Below are positions 17,355 through 26,058 of a stretch of 64,000 nucleotides of DNA, one piece after another; position 1 is the stretch's first letter; every line of letters starts with the position of its first letter. Source of the stretch: Neobacillus vireti (GTDB lineage: Bacteria > Bacillota > Bacilli > Bacillales > Cytobacillaceae). The position numbers and the translations under genes are program-made. Below the pieces are notes generated by a model. The model did not search any database and was not told the origin of the DNA. It saw nothing but the letters and a program-made list of their open reading frames with translations. Location of the stretch: contig NZ_LDNB01000017.1 in assembly GCF_001026695.1 (NCBI RefSeq), positions 124,206-188,205 of the forward strand, given 5' to 3'.

Positions 17355-18194
17355 ATGTCAAAGGTTCTCGTTATCGGAACAGGAACAATGGGAGCAGGAA
17401 TCGCTCAAGTAATTGCACACCATAATCACGAGGTCACATTGTTCGATCAATCCAAAGACCAGCTTGATAGGGGAATAGACAGCATTGAAAAGCAGCTTAA
17501 TTCTTTAGAAGAAAAGGGAAAAATAGATGCACAACAAAAAGAAACCACTTTAAAACATCTAGAACCAACCTCTACCTTTCCACACGCTTGTTTTGATCTC
17601 ATCATCGAGGCTGTACCTGAAAAGAAGGAGATTAAAAGTGCCGTTTTTAAACAAATGGATAAAATCAGTGATGAAAAAACTATATTAGCTACAAATACTT
17701 CATCGATTAGTATAAGCGAAATTTCGTCGTATATAGAAAAACGAGATCAAGTAATAGGACTGCACTTTTTTAATCCGCCAACCATAATGAAACTAGTAGA
17801 AGTCATTCGCGGGCACCGGACAGATGATAGGATTGTAACGAGAAGTAAAGAGTTTATACATTCAATTGGAAAAGTACCGATTGAAGTGAATGAAGCCCCT
17901 GGCTTTGTTGTAAACCGAATGTTAGTCCCAATGATAAATGAAGCTGTATTTCTATTGATGGAAGGAGTCGCATCGGCTGAAGAAATTGATCAATCAATGA
18001 AATTAGGTGCAAGTCATCCGATCGGTCCACTAGCTTTAGCCGATTTAATCGGTTTAGATGTGTGCTTACAGGTGATGGATGTTTTATACGATGAGTTTTC
18101 AGATAGTAAATACCGCCCAGCTCCACTCTTACGTAAAATGGTTCGGAGCGGCTACTTAGGACGAAAAACCAAGAAGGGGTTTTATTCCTATTAA
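17355..18194 (+). CDS. 3-hydroxybutyryl-CoA dehydrogenase (3-hydroxyacyl-CoA dehydrogenase family)
   Basis: A 279-residue NAD-dependent dehydrogenase, the usual single-function length. The Rossmann motif [18 protein letters not shown] is at the N-terminus, ATNTSSISI and [17 protein letters not shown] contain the catalytic histidine region, and [18 protein letters not shown] begins the C-terminal domain. It would oxidise (S)-3-hydroxybutyryl-CoA to acetoacetyl-CoA, the step before thiolysis. It has its own GGGAGG site and follows the hairpin at 17265. It is the fifth enzyme of the sigma-54-controlled set. Confidence 0.93.
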   Translation: MSKVLVIGTGTMGAGIAQVIAHHNHEVTLFDQSKDQLDRGIDSIEKQLNSLEEKGKIDAQQKETTLKHLEPTSTFPHACFDLIIEAVPEKKEIKSAVFKQMDKISDEKTILATNTSSISISEISSYIEKRDQVIGLHFFNPPTIMKLVEVIRGHRTDDRIVTRSKEFIHSIGKVPIEVNEAPGFVVNRMLVPMINEAVFLLMEGVASAEEIDQSMKLGASHPIGPLALADLIGLDVCLQVMDVLYDEFSDSKYRPAPLLRKMVRSGYLGRKTKKGFYSY

Positions 18195-18298
18195 TTAATA
18201 AAAAATGGTCAGAAAAGGTTTGGGATTATGGTAATTGCCGAGAAATCCAAGTAGCAAAAGGGATGACAGTACGATTTAAATAAGAAGGGATGAAGAAA

Positions 18299-19477
18299 AT
18301 GAAAGATATCTATATTTTAGAAGGAGCCAGGACACCGTTTGGTTCATTTGGAGGAGTGTTAAAAGATGTGGGCGCCACAGATCTCGGGGTGACTGCAAGT
18401 AAAGAGGCGATCAGACGAAGTGGTATAGAACCAGACCATATTGACTTCTCTGTTGTAGGGAACGTTATCCATACTGCCCGTAATGCTTCCTATCTAAGCA
18501 GGCATATTGCCTTAAAATCAGGACTTCCAATTACAAGCCCTTCCTTAACGGTTAACCGTTTGTGCGGCTCAGGCTTGCAAGCAGTAATTTCTGCTGCCCA
18601 GTCAATCATATTAGGGGAGGGTGAAGCTGGTTTAGCTTGTGGAACTGAAAATATGAGCCAGTCTCCTTATGTAATGTATGGGAGCCGCTTTGGAACAGGC
18701 TTAAAGAGTCCGCAATTAGATGATATGTTGTGGGCTACGCTCACGGATGAATATAGTGGAATTGGTATGGGGATTACAGCTGAAAATATAGCTAAGAAAT
18801 ATAATATTTCACGGGAAGATCAAGATGAATATGCATTACAAAGTCAACAAAGGGCATCTGCTGCGAGAAACAGTGGTGTATTCCAAAAAGAAATTGTTCC
18901 AGTTGAAATAAAGAATAGAAAAGGAAGTTTCTTGATAACAGAAGATGAGCATATTCGGGAGAGTACTAATATAGAAGCGTTAAGAAAACTAAAACCTGCA
19001 TTTGAGACGGAAGGAACGGTTACCTCAGGGAATGCCAGTGGAATTAATGATGGGGCTGCATCCCTTGTGGTTGCTAGTGACTCGTTTATTTCTAAAAATA
19101 CTAAGACACCGCTTGCCCGTATTGTTTCCTGGAGCATTGCAGGTGTCGAACCTACATTAATGGGAATCGGCCCCATTCCTGCTATTCAAAAACTTTTAAA
19201 TAAGGAAAATTTAACGATTCATGATATTGATTTGTTGGAAGTAAATGAAGCTTTTGCTTCACAGTATTTATCTGTTGAGAGGGAACTGGGTTTAAACCGG
19301 GAAAAGACAAATGTTCACGGGGGAGCAATCGCTCTTGGACACCCTGTTGGAGCAAGCGGGGCGAGGATTTTATATTCACTTATACTAGAATTAAAGAGAA
19401 TAAACGGACGTTTCGGGATTGCTTCTCTCTGTATTGGGGGAGGGCAAGGAATTGCTATACTAGTTGAGGCATGTTAA
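18299..19477 (+). CDS. acetyl-CoA acetyltransferase (thiolase)
   Basis: About 392 residues with all thiolase landmarks: nucleophile Cys89 in NRLCGSGLQAV, NEAFASQYLSVERELGL, GGAIALGHPVGASGAR and the C-terminal CIGGGQG. It would cleave acetoacetyl-CoA to two acetyl-CoA, ending the pathway. The ATG at 18299 is 9 nt after GAAGGG; the ATG at 18290 touches that site. A 93-nt open frame without a start (18191-18283) fills the gap upstream. A bidirectional terminator follows at 19659-19694. Confidence 0.93.
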   Translation: MKDIYILEGARTPFGSFGGVLKDVGATDLGVTASKEAIRRSGIEPDHIDFSVVGNVIHTARNASYLSRHIALKSGLPITSPSLTVNRLCGSGLQAVISAAQSIILGEGEAGLACGTENMSQSPYVMYGSRFGTGLKSPQLDDMLWATLTDEYSGIGMGITAENIAKKYNISREDQDEYALQSQQRASAARNSGVFQKEIVPVEIKNRKGSFLITEDEHIRESTNIEALRKLKPAFETEGTVTSGNASGINDGAASLVVASDSFISKNTKTPLARIVSWSIAGVEPTLMGIGPIPAIQKLLNKENLTIHDIDLLEVNEAFASQYLSVERELGLNREKTNVHGGAIALGHPVGASGARILYSLILELKRINGRFGIASLCIGGGQGIAILVEAC

Positions 19478-19602
19478 TTTTTACAAGCTAATTGGTTAAT
19501 GTGCCAGTTTTTCATGGGCGTAATTCTATAAAAGGATTGCGTCTATTTCTATTTTTATATTAAAAATTACTTTTAAAAATTATTGGTTAGAATCCGGACA
19601 TT

Positions 19603-19615
19603 GGGGACAGTCCCC
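19603..19615. repeat. dispersed palindrome GGGGAC-A-GTCCCC
   Basis: A perfect 13-nt palindrome in the gap between two convergent genes. It matches the GGGACA/TGTCCC core of the element at 58070-58134. The following GGTAAAC-AAAGCT stretch resembles 8704-8717. Confidence 0.5.
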
Positions 19616-19658
19616 CGGTAAACCAAAGCTAACGCACCAGTTGACTGACCACATTCGT

Positions 19659-19694
19659 AAAAAACTCGGTACTCAATGGGGTGCCAAGTTTTTT
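19659..19694. terminator. bidirectional terminator between thiolase and cardiolipin synthase
   Basis: AAAAAACTCGG (19659-19669) and CCAAGTTTTTT (19684-19694) form an 11-nt stem with one G-T pair and T runs on both strands. It serves the two convergent genes. Confidence 0.75.
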
Positions 19695-21144
19695 ACAATA
19701 TAGGCGATAAAAGACGTGAGATGGCCTCTTTAAACTTGATAGACATGGAGCGCTCTTTATATTTTCGCATTGTCAGTTGAGAGCTATCATGACAATCTTG
19801 CAGGAACAAATCACTAAGCTGTTTAGCGACTTTTTCATCGTATATTACGGCATTCACCTCAAAATTTAATTGAAAGCTGCGTTTGTCGATGTTGGCAGTC
19901 CCAACAGAAGCCACTTCCTGATCTACTACAATCGTTTTTGCGTGGATGAATCCCTTCTCATACAAGTAAATTTTTGCGCCGTAATCGACCAGTTCACCAG
20001 TGTATGCCAAGGTTGCCCAATAAACTATGGGAAAATCCCCTTTACTAGGTATCATAATTCGAACATCAACACCTGAAAGCAAGGCAATTTTGCAGGCATC
20101 CATAAAGCTGGTATCAGGAACAAAATACGGGGATTGGATGTATACGGTTTTTTTAGCCGCCATAATCAGTTTAATATACATATTTTTGATATGTTCCGTT
20201 TCAGAGTTTGGTCCGCTTGCAATGATTTGAACAGGACTATTCCCTTCTGGTTTTTCCATTGGTACAGCATAGGGCTCAAGGTTCAATTTATTCTTGGCAG
20301 CATAATTCCAGTCTAAAAGAAACCTTCCTTGTAATTGATTCACCGATTCACCTTTAATTCTTAGATGGGTATCACGCCAGTAGCCGAATTTTTTATCCAA
20401 GCCCAAGTACTCATTTCCGATATTAAAGCCGCCGATAAAAGCAATCTTTCGGTCGATGATACAAACTTTTCGGTGATTCCGGTTATTTATGCGAAAATTG
20501 ATCAATTTAAGAAACGAGGGAAAAAAGGCCTCAACTTCACCGCCATAATGAATGAGTTCTTTAAAAAAACCAGGAGAAATCCTTTTAGAACCAATTTCGT
20601 CATAGAGAACCCGGACCTTGACCCCTTCTTTAGCTTTTTTTGTCAGTTCATCGCGCAGTCTTTTTCCAAGGGAATCGCGCTGTATGATGTAATATTGCAG
20701 ATGAATCTCTTCTTGCGCATTTTTAATATCTTCAAACAAAGCATGAAATTTTTTATGACCATCACTGAAAATCTCAATTTCATTGTACATCGACAGTAAT
20801 GCATTGGAGGAGTTCAAGTTCATCAAGAGCAAATCAGAATGTTTTGTTAGCAGTTTATAGTCGAAAAAACGCCTGTTTTGCAGCTGTTGAATTTGTTCTT
20901 TTACAGTTGATTGAAGATAGTTTCTTTCTTCAGCTGATAAACGGTAAAAATTCCTCTGTTTTAATTGCCTTCCCAGGAACAGATAAACTAAAAATCCCAC
21001 GATTGGAATAAAGAAAAGGACCATCAGCCAGGCCCATGTAGAACCAATGTCTCTTCGTTCTATAAACACAACCACACCCGCAAGCACAATATTCCCGATG
21101 AGAACAATGGTTACAAGCAATGTCGTTACATTTGTCACATCCAT
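19693..21144 (-). CDS. cls: cardiolipin synthase (two HKD phospholipase D domains)
   Basis: About 483 residues, the normal length. An N-terminal pair of membrane helices (TTLLVTIVLIGNIVLAGVVVF; WAWLMVLFFIPIVGFLVYLFLG) is followed by two phospholipase D domains with HRKVCIIDRKIAFIGG and HAKTIVVDQEVASVGTANID. It condenses two phosphatidylglycerol molecules to cardiolipin at the membrane. The start is the ATG at 21144, 10 nt from GAGGAG; a longer frame to 21255 lacks a site and would precede the membrane anchor with a basic tail. It is convergent with the thiolase gene and unrelated to the catabolic units. Confidence 0.93.
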   Translation of the reverse strand: MDVTNVTTLLVTIVLIGNIVLAGVVVFIERRDIGSTWAWLMVLFFIPIVGFLVYLFLGRQLKQRNFYRLSAEERNYLQSTVKEQIQQLQNRRFFDYKLLTKHSDLLLMNLNSSNALLSMYNEIEIFSDGHKKFHALFEDIKNAQEEIHLQYYIIQRDSLGKRLRDELTKKAKEGVKVRVLYDEIGSKRISPGFFKELIHYGGEVEAFFPSFLKLINFRINNRNHRKVCIIDRKIAFIGGFNIGNEYLGLDKKFGYWRDTHLRIKGESVNQLQGRFLLDWNYAAKNKLNLEPYAVPMEKPEGNSPVQIIASGPNSETEHIKNMYIKLIMAAKKTVYIQSPYFVPDTSFMDACKIALLSGVDVRIMIPSKGDFPIVYWATLAYTGELVDYGAKIYLYEKGFIHAKTIVVDQEVASVGTANIDKRSFQLNFEVNAVIYDEKVAKQLSDLFLQDCHDSSQLTMRKYKERSMSIKFKEAISRLLSPIL

Positions 21145-21365
21145 ACGAAAAAAACTCCTCTTTGTTACAAGTCTCCTAGTAAATCTTACCTGAATTGGGT
21201 GGACTTTAAAAGGAATATGACGGTTACTAGATTGTCGCGTTGTTGAAAAATTCACTTAAGGCACTACTTTAAATCAACCTTGCAGGCATAATTTTAGAAT
21301 GGCTGCTTTCCTCAATATATAATGGAAAAGTAGGGAATGATAGTTTATCGAAGGAGTTGTTTGTA

Positions 21366-22091
21366 GTGGGACAATCATTAAAAGGAAAAGTTGCGTTTGT
21401 AACTGGTGCTGGAAGAGGAATTGGCAAGGCGATTGCGATTGCATTAGCAAATGAAGGGATAAATGTTGGTTTGCTTGCAAGAACAGAAGCTGCTTTAAGG
21501 GAAGTGGCAAGTGAAGTTGAAGGTTTGGGAGTTAAAGTAGCATATGCTGCAGTTGATGTTTCATCCTTAGAAGAAGTAAATCAAGCCATTGAAAAATTGA
21601 CAAACCAGTTGGGCACGGCGGATATTCTAATAAATAATGCCGGAATTGGAAAATTTGCAACTCTTTTAGAAATGGATCCAGAGGAATGGAAGAAAATCAT
21701 TGATGTCAATATAATGGGTACATATTATGTAACTCGTGCTGTACTTCCACAGTTAATCGAAAAAAATGGCGGTGATATTATTAATATTTCATCGACTAAT
21801 GGGTTGAATGGTGCTGCTACTTCTAGTGCATATAGCGCATCTAAATTTGGAGTAATTGGTCTAACTGAATCATTAGCACAAGAAGTCCGGAGAAACAATA
21901 TCCGAGTGACGGGCCTAACTCCTAGCACGGTAGCTACAGAACTGGCTGTCAAAACCAATTTAATCGCAGAAAACGATGATGAAAAATATATGCAACCTGA
22001 AGATATTGCTGAATTTATCGTTTCCCAATTAAAATTACATCCGCGAGTTTATATCAAAACCGCAAGCCTTTTAGCAACCAATCCATTCTAA
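21366..22091 (+). CDS. SDR-family 3-ketoacyl-(ACP) reductase-like protein
   Basis: About 241 residues: [12 protein letters not shown] cofactor motif, NNAGIG, catalytic serine in NISSTNG and YSASK. The C-terminal part ([23 protein letters not shown]) departs from the usual GG ending and resembles Bacillus short-chain reductases of the YuxG/FabG-like group. The GTG at 21366 is 9 nt after AAGGAG. It stands alone with a terminator right behind it. Confidence 0.85.
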   Translation: MGQSLKGKVAFVTGAGRGIGKAIAIALANEGINVGLLARTEAALREVASEVEGLGVKVAYAAVDVSSLEEVNQAIEKLTNQLGTADILINNAGIGKFATLLEMDPEEWKKIIDVNIMGTYYVTRAVLPQLIEKNGGDIINISSTNGLNGAATSSAYSASKFGVIGLTESLAQEVRRNNIRVTGLTPSTVATELAVKTNLIAENDDEKYMQPEDIAEFIVSQLKLHPRVYIKTASLLATNPF

Positions 22092-22095
22092 TCAC

Positions 22096-22131
22096 ATTCG
22101 AAGTCGGTCCATGCCGACTTCGAATTTTTTT
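22096..22131 (+). terminator. intrinsic terminator of the SDR gene
   Basis: Perfect arms TTCGAAGTCGG and CCGACTTCGAA flank a TCCATG loop and are followed by seven T. It insulates the SDR gene from the TetR unit. The rest of the gap to 22312 shows no gene. Confidence 0.92.
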
Positions 22132-22312
22132 GTCTTCTAGCAATTGGATTTGCAATGATGGGTAAACCAAAAAAGAAAAGGTTAAAAATTAAACCTCTTA
22201 AAAATGGAGGGTTTTTTGTGCACTCCTTAAAATCTCTGTACCATGAAACGACTTGATCCTTCAAACAGTTAATTATATTTTTCTAAAAATTCAAATGATT
22301 ATTAAAATATTA

Positions 22313-22341
22313 TTGACAAAAAACCGGACAGCCGGTATGCT
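22313..22341 (+). promoter_or_regulatory. sigma-A promoter of the TetR-led 21-kb unit
   Basis: TTGACA (22313-22318), 17 bp, TATGCT (22336-22341). Transcription would start near 22348, between the two operator copies. It should drive tetR and, with no strong terminator inside the unit, much of the downstream set. Confidence 0.8.
22323..22336. promoter_or_regulatory. TetR operator 1
   Basis: ACCGG-ACAG-CCGGT, a 5-bp inverted repeat filling the spacer between -35 and -10. An identical 14-mer lies 35 bp downstream. High GC content in an AT-rich setting and the following tetR gene mark it as an autoregulatory site. Confidence 0.75.
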
Positions 22342-22357
22342 AATAACAAATAAATAA

Positions 22358-22371
22358 ACCGGACAGCCGGT
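22358..22371. promoter_or_regulatory. TetR operator 2
   Basis: Exact second copy of ACCGGACAGCCGGT, just downstream of the expected transcription start and followed by CGGTTTTT. Two sites 35 bp apart straddle the start point, an arrangement suited to tight repression. Confidence 0.75.
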
Positions 22372-22415
22372 CGGTTTTTGGTATTAAGTGAATCTAGTTA
22401 AGGCGGTTTTCTAAA

Positions 22416-23021
22416 ATGACAAATGTATTGCAGAGTAAAGGCCAAGATCGAAAAGTAGAAATATTAGATGCTGCGCTAACGCTGTTTGTAAAAAATGGCT
22501 TTAATAGAACCTCAATTCAAGATATTGCAGATGCAGCAGGAATCACGAAAGGGGGGTTATATCATTATCTAAAAAGTAAAGAGGAAATTCTTTTTTTGCT
22601 CCACGAACGATTTATATCTGAAGGTTATTCGAAGTTGAAGTTAATCGAAGAAGAGTCACTTCCAACCGAAGAGAAGCTAGTAAAATTATTAAAAACACAC
22701 TTAGAAATTATTAAGGATTATAAGGATGATATCACCATCTTTTATAAAGAGTACAATAATTTATCGCCCGAGAATTATAAGATTGTTATGAATAAAAGAG
22801 ATGACTATGAAAGCATTTTCATTAACGTTTTAGAAGAAGGAAGAATAAATGGCGTTTTTAATATAGAAAATAGCCGAATTTCTAGTTTTTTTATCTTAGG
22901 TGCTAGTAACTTTATGTATCATTGGTATAACCCAAATGGTGAAAAGCCAATGGATGAACTAGCAAGAATTTATTTGAACATCATCAAAAACGGAATTCTA
23001 AATGAAAAAGATAAAGCTTAA
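22416..23021 (+). CDS. TetR/AcrR-family transcriptional regulator
   Basis: A 201-residue repressor. The N-terminal helix-turn-helix reads ILDAALTLFVKNGFNRTSIQDIADAAGITKGGLYHYLKSKEEIL, standard for TetR. The C-terminal ligand domain resembles the fatty-acid/acyl-CoA-responsive FadR/KstR group, but this is weak. It is the first gene after the operator-bearing promoter, so it likely represses itself and the catabolic genes and is released by a pathway CoA ester. The next gene begins 16 nt after its stop. Confidence 0.9.
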   Translation: MTNVLQSKGQDRKVEILDAALTLFVKNGFNRTSIQDIADAAGITKGGLYHYLKSKEEILFLLHERFISEGYSKLKLIEEESLPTEEKLVKLLKTHLEIIKDYKDDITIFYKEYNNLSPENYKIVMNKRDDYESIFINVLEEGRINGVFNIENSRISSFFILGASNFMYHWYNPNGEKPMDELARIYLNIIKNGILNEKDKA

Positions 23022-23037
23022 AAAGGGGGAAGAAGGG

Positions 23038-24000
23038 TTGAGCCACATTCCGAATGAGGAGTTAATGTCCCTTTATCAAACAATGGTCAAGATTCGCGGG
23101 TTTGAAGAAAGAGTTTCTAGTTTGTTCTCAGATGGGCTGATACCAGGATTTTTGCACTTGTACATAGGTCAAGAGGCAGTAGCATCTGGAATTTGTGAAA
23201 ATCTATCAAAGGAAGATTATATTACGAGTACACATAGAGGACATGGACATTGTATTGCAAAAGGTGCAGATGTAAAAAAAATGATGGCAGAGTTATTTGG
23301 AAAAGAAACCGGCTATTGTAAAGGAAAAGGCGGTTCGATGCATGTCGTCGATGTTGAAATAGGGATTCTTGGAGCAAATGGGATTGTTGGAGCAGGTATG
23401 CCGATTGCAGTTGGGGCTGGGATTACAGCCAAAACGAATAATAAAGGTCAGGTCGTGATTCCTTTCTTCGGTGAAGGAGCTACAGGAATTGGCTATTTTC
23501 ACGAAGCGGTTAACATGGCCTCAGTTCTTAAACTACCGATTATCTTTGTTTGTGAAAGTAATCAGTATGCAGAATTTACCCCTCGGGAAACTCATTTACC
23601 AGTAAAAACCATTGTAGAAAGAGGAGGAGCCTATGGCATTGAGAGCTTTCTAGTAAATGGAAATGATGTGGTAGAAGTCTATCAAACAATGAAACCAATC
23701 ATAAATCGAGTAAGAAATGGAGAAGGACCTTTCCTAGTTGAATGTGTAACCAATCGCTGGAGCGGCCATTTTGAAGGCGATCCACAACGTTATCGACCAG
23801 AAGGTGAAATTGACGAATGGAAGAAAAATGATCCTATTAAAAATTTCCGTTCCATCCTAACTTCTGAATATCATATCCAGGAAAGTTCACTCGTTTCGAT
23901 TGAAGAAGCTGTCAAACTAGAACTCGATGAAGCAGAAAAGTTTTCGCGCGAAAGCCCTTTTCCGAATGAATTGTCTACATTAGAAGATGTCTACGCTTAA
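23038..24000 (+). CDS. 2-oxoacid/acetoin dehydrogenase E1 alpha subunit
   Basis: About 320 residues of a thiamine diphosphate-dependent E1 alpha chain. GDGATGIG-type motif appears as GEGATGIGYFHEAVNMASVLKLP, with STHRGHGHCIAKG and CKGKGGSMHV before it, the pattern seen in acetoin dehydrogenase AcoA. The TTG at 23038 is 8 nt after AAGGGGG; an ATG at 23002 would overlap tetR. It pairs with the beta chain 14 nt downstream. The reaction would be oxidative cleavage or decarboxylation of a 2-oxoacid or acyloin with transfer to lipoamide. Acetoin itself is only one candidate substrate. Confidence 0.87.
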   Translation: MSHIPNEELMSLYQTMVKIRGFEERVSSLFSDGLIPGFLHLYIGQEAVASGICENLSKEDYITSTHRGHGHCIAKGADVKKMMAELFGKETGYCKGKGGSMHVVDVEIGILGANGIVGAGMPIAVGAGITAKTNNKGQVVIPFFGEGATGIGYFHEAVNMASVLKLPIIFVCESNQYAEFTPRETHLPVKTIVERGGAYGIESFLVNGNDVVEVYQTMKPIINRVRNGEGPFLVECVTNRWSGHFEGDPQRYRPEGEIDEWKKNDPIKNFRSILTSEYHIQESSLVSIEEAVKLELDEAEKFSRESPFPNELSTLEDVYA

Positions 24001-24014
24001 TAGGAGGTGGAATC

Positions 24015-25013
24015 ATGCTCATTCGATATAACAAAGCCATTAATAATGCGCTAAGAGAAGAAATGCAGAAGGATTCGACTGTTTTTATTGCAGGCGAAGA
24101 TGTAGGCAATGCTGGTGGATCCTTTGGAATCACGAGAGGATTGATTGCTGAATTTGGTTCAGCACGTGTCATCGACACACCGATTAGTGAATCAGCAATC
24201 GTCGGAATGGCTGTAGGTGCCTCCTCTACAGGATTGAGACCGGTCATTGAAATCATGTTTATGGATTTTATTGCCGTTTGTTTCGATCAAATTATCAATC
24301 AAGCCGCCAAAATGAGATATATGTCTGGGGGACAAATGGCATTGCCATTAGTGATTAGGACCCAAGGTGGAGCAGGTTTAAATGCCGGTCCTCAACATTC
24401 ACAAAGTTTGGAAGCGCTTCTATTTCATATTCCAGGGATAAAAGTAGTAATGCCCTCGAATCCATATGATGCAAAAGGTTTATTGAAAACAGCGATTCGT
24501 GATAATAATCCTGTTGTGTTCATTGAAAATAAAGCTTTATATGGGATGAAAGGGGAAGTACCCGAAGAAGATTATACGATTCCATTTGGAAAGGCGAAAA
24601 TTGTCAAAGAAGGAATTGATGTTACCATTGTTGCCGTAGGCCAGATGGTAAACAAAGCATTGGCAGCTGTAGAAACTCTTGAAAATAACGGAATATCTGC
24701 TGAGATTATTGATCCACGAACCATTACACCTTTGGACACAGACACCATTAAACAATCCGTTAAAAAGACAGGTCGACTAATCATTGTACATGAAGCAGTA
24801 AAAATTGGCGGAGTGGGTGCAGAAATTGCGGCCATGATTCAAGAAGATATCTTTGATTATTTGGATGCCCCAATCCAACGTGTTGGTGCACCATTTACAC
24901 CTGTCCCGTATAGTAAACCACTTGAAAACTATTATTTGCCAAATGAAAACGATATCATTAATGCAGTCAAAAAAATTTGTGTTGGCCGCCAATTCTCATT
25001 CGCCAGCCATTAA
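24015..25013 (+). CDS. 2-oxoacid/acetoin dehydrogenase E1 beta subunit
   Basis: A 332-residue transketolase-like beta chain: AGEDVGNAGGSFGITRGL, DTPISESAIVGMAVG, EIMFMDFIAVCFDQIINQAAKMRYMSGGQ and a C-terminal domain with IDPRTITPLD and HEAVKIGGVGAEIAA. It completes the alpha2-beta2 E1 component. AGGAGGTGG precedes the ATG. Close to AcoB/PdhB in length and motifs. Confidence 0.92.
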   Translation: MLIRYNKAINNALREEMQKDSTVFIAGEDVGNAGGSFGITRGLIAEFGSARVIDTPISESAIVGMAVGASSTGLRPVIEIMFMDFIAVCFDQIINQAAKMRYMSGGQMALPLVIRTQGGAGLNAGPQHSQSLEALLFHIPGIKVVMPSNPYDAKGLLKTAIRDNNPVVFIENKALYGMKGEVPEEDYTIPFGKAKIVKEGIDVTIVAVGQMVNKALAAVETLENNGISAEIIDPRTITPLDTDTIKQSVKKTGRLIIVHEAVKIGGVGAEIAAMIQEDIFDYLDAPIQRVGAPFTPVPYSKPLENYYLPNENDIINAVKKICVGRQFSFASH

Positions 25014-25030
25014 TAAAGGAGGAAGGGATT

Positions 25031-26047
25031 TTGACTTCGTTATTAGCTAAACCTACCTTTGCCTCCCCTAGAGCAAGAGCCTATGCGAATAAATTAGGAA
25101 TTGCGCTAGATCATTTTGAAGGAAGCGGTCCTAATGGACGAATTATCGAGCAAGATGTCATTCATTATACTGAAAAAATTAATAGTCAGATTAAAGATTT
25201 AACTCCAACTAAGAAACAACATAGAAAAATCACTCCACTCGCAAAAAATATTTCCAATATTCAAAATATTAGTATAGAACAAGTACAAGGAAGCGGCATG
25301 GACGGGAAAATTGTCAGTGCTGATATCTTAATAAAAGTCCAACAATCAAATAACATCACTGACAAAAAGAAATTACGTTTAGCGGGAATTCGAAAAGTAA
25401 TTGCCAAAAGGATGACTGATAGTAAGAGAAATGCTCCTCACGTGACACTTACAGTAAAAACCGAAGCAACGCATTTAGTTAACTACCGAAACGTTTATAT
25501 GGAAAAACATAAAATCAAAATTAGTTTTACAGATTTATTTGTAAAAATTGTTGCTGAAAGCCTGCGCAAGCACCCTATAATCAATGTTTCGTTAGAGGAA
25601 GAGATGCTTACCTATCATAACGATATTAATATTGGGATTGCCGTTGCCCGGGAAGAAGGATTAATTGTTCCAGTGATTCACAATGCGGATCAAAAATCGC
25701 TTGAACAAATCTCTTTTGACGTGAAAGATAAAGTGAACAGGGCGCGAACAAGAAAGTTGAAACGAACCGATACCGAAAACAGTCGATTTACTATTAGTAA
25801 TTTAGGGATGTATGAGGTGGATGCTTTTACCCCCGTGATCAACCAACCTGAAAGTGCGATACTTGGCATTGGTAGAATAATAGAAGATATTATTGTAGAA
25901 AACAGTCAAATCCGTATCGGAAAAACGATGGTTTTATCCCTTTCATTTGACCATCGTGTTATGGATGGGGCACCGGCAGCAGAATTTTTGGGTGAACTTA
26001 AACATTTTATTGAAAATCCAGAAGATATTCTGTCACTTCAAAACTAG
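25031..26047 (+). CDS. 2-oxoacid dehydrogenase E2 acyltransferase lacking a lipoyl domain, with two E3-binding-like modules
   Basis: About 338 residues. The chain begins directly with a peripheral subunit-binding module (ASPRARAYANKLGI then GSGPNGRIIEQDV, residues about 10-47). A second, similar module follows (ITPLAKNISNIQNI then GSGMDGKIVSADI, about 66-104). The acyltransferase domain ends with FDHRVMDG, giving His308 and Asp312. The expected N-terminal lipoyl domain is absent. A TTG at 25031 is 8 nt after AAAGGAGG, and the longer frame upstream overlaps the E1 beta gene and encodes no lipoyl motif. The missing domain is found on the E3 encoded next. Confidence 0.88.
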   Translation: MTSLLAKPTFASPRARAYANKLGIALDHFEGSGPNGRIIEQDVIHYTEKINSQIKDLTPTKKQHRKITPLAKNISNIQNISIEQVQGSGMDGKIVSADILIKVQQSNNITDKKKLRLAGIRKVIAKRMTDSKRNAPHVTLTVKTEATHLVNYRNVYMEKHKIKISFTDLFVKIVAESLRKHPIINVSLEEEMLTYHNDINIGIAVAREEGLIVPVIHNADQKSLEQISFDVKDKVNRARTRKLKRTDTENSRFTISNLGMYEVDAFTPVINQPESAILGIGRIIEDIIVENSQIRIGKTMVLSLSFDHRVMDGAPAAEFLGELKHFIENPEDILSLQN

Positions 26048-26058
26048 GAGAAATGAAA

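Noticed and set aside
19870-21011. Forward-strand frames opposite cardiolipin synthase
   Set aside because: They are antisense shadows of a clear coding gene with complete HKD motifs.
22200-22240. A second terminator in the gap before tetR
   Set aside because: AAACCTC and GAGGGTTT pair imperfectly and T6 may be chance; the terminator at 22096 is sufficient.
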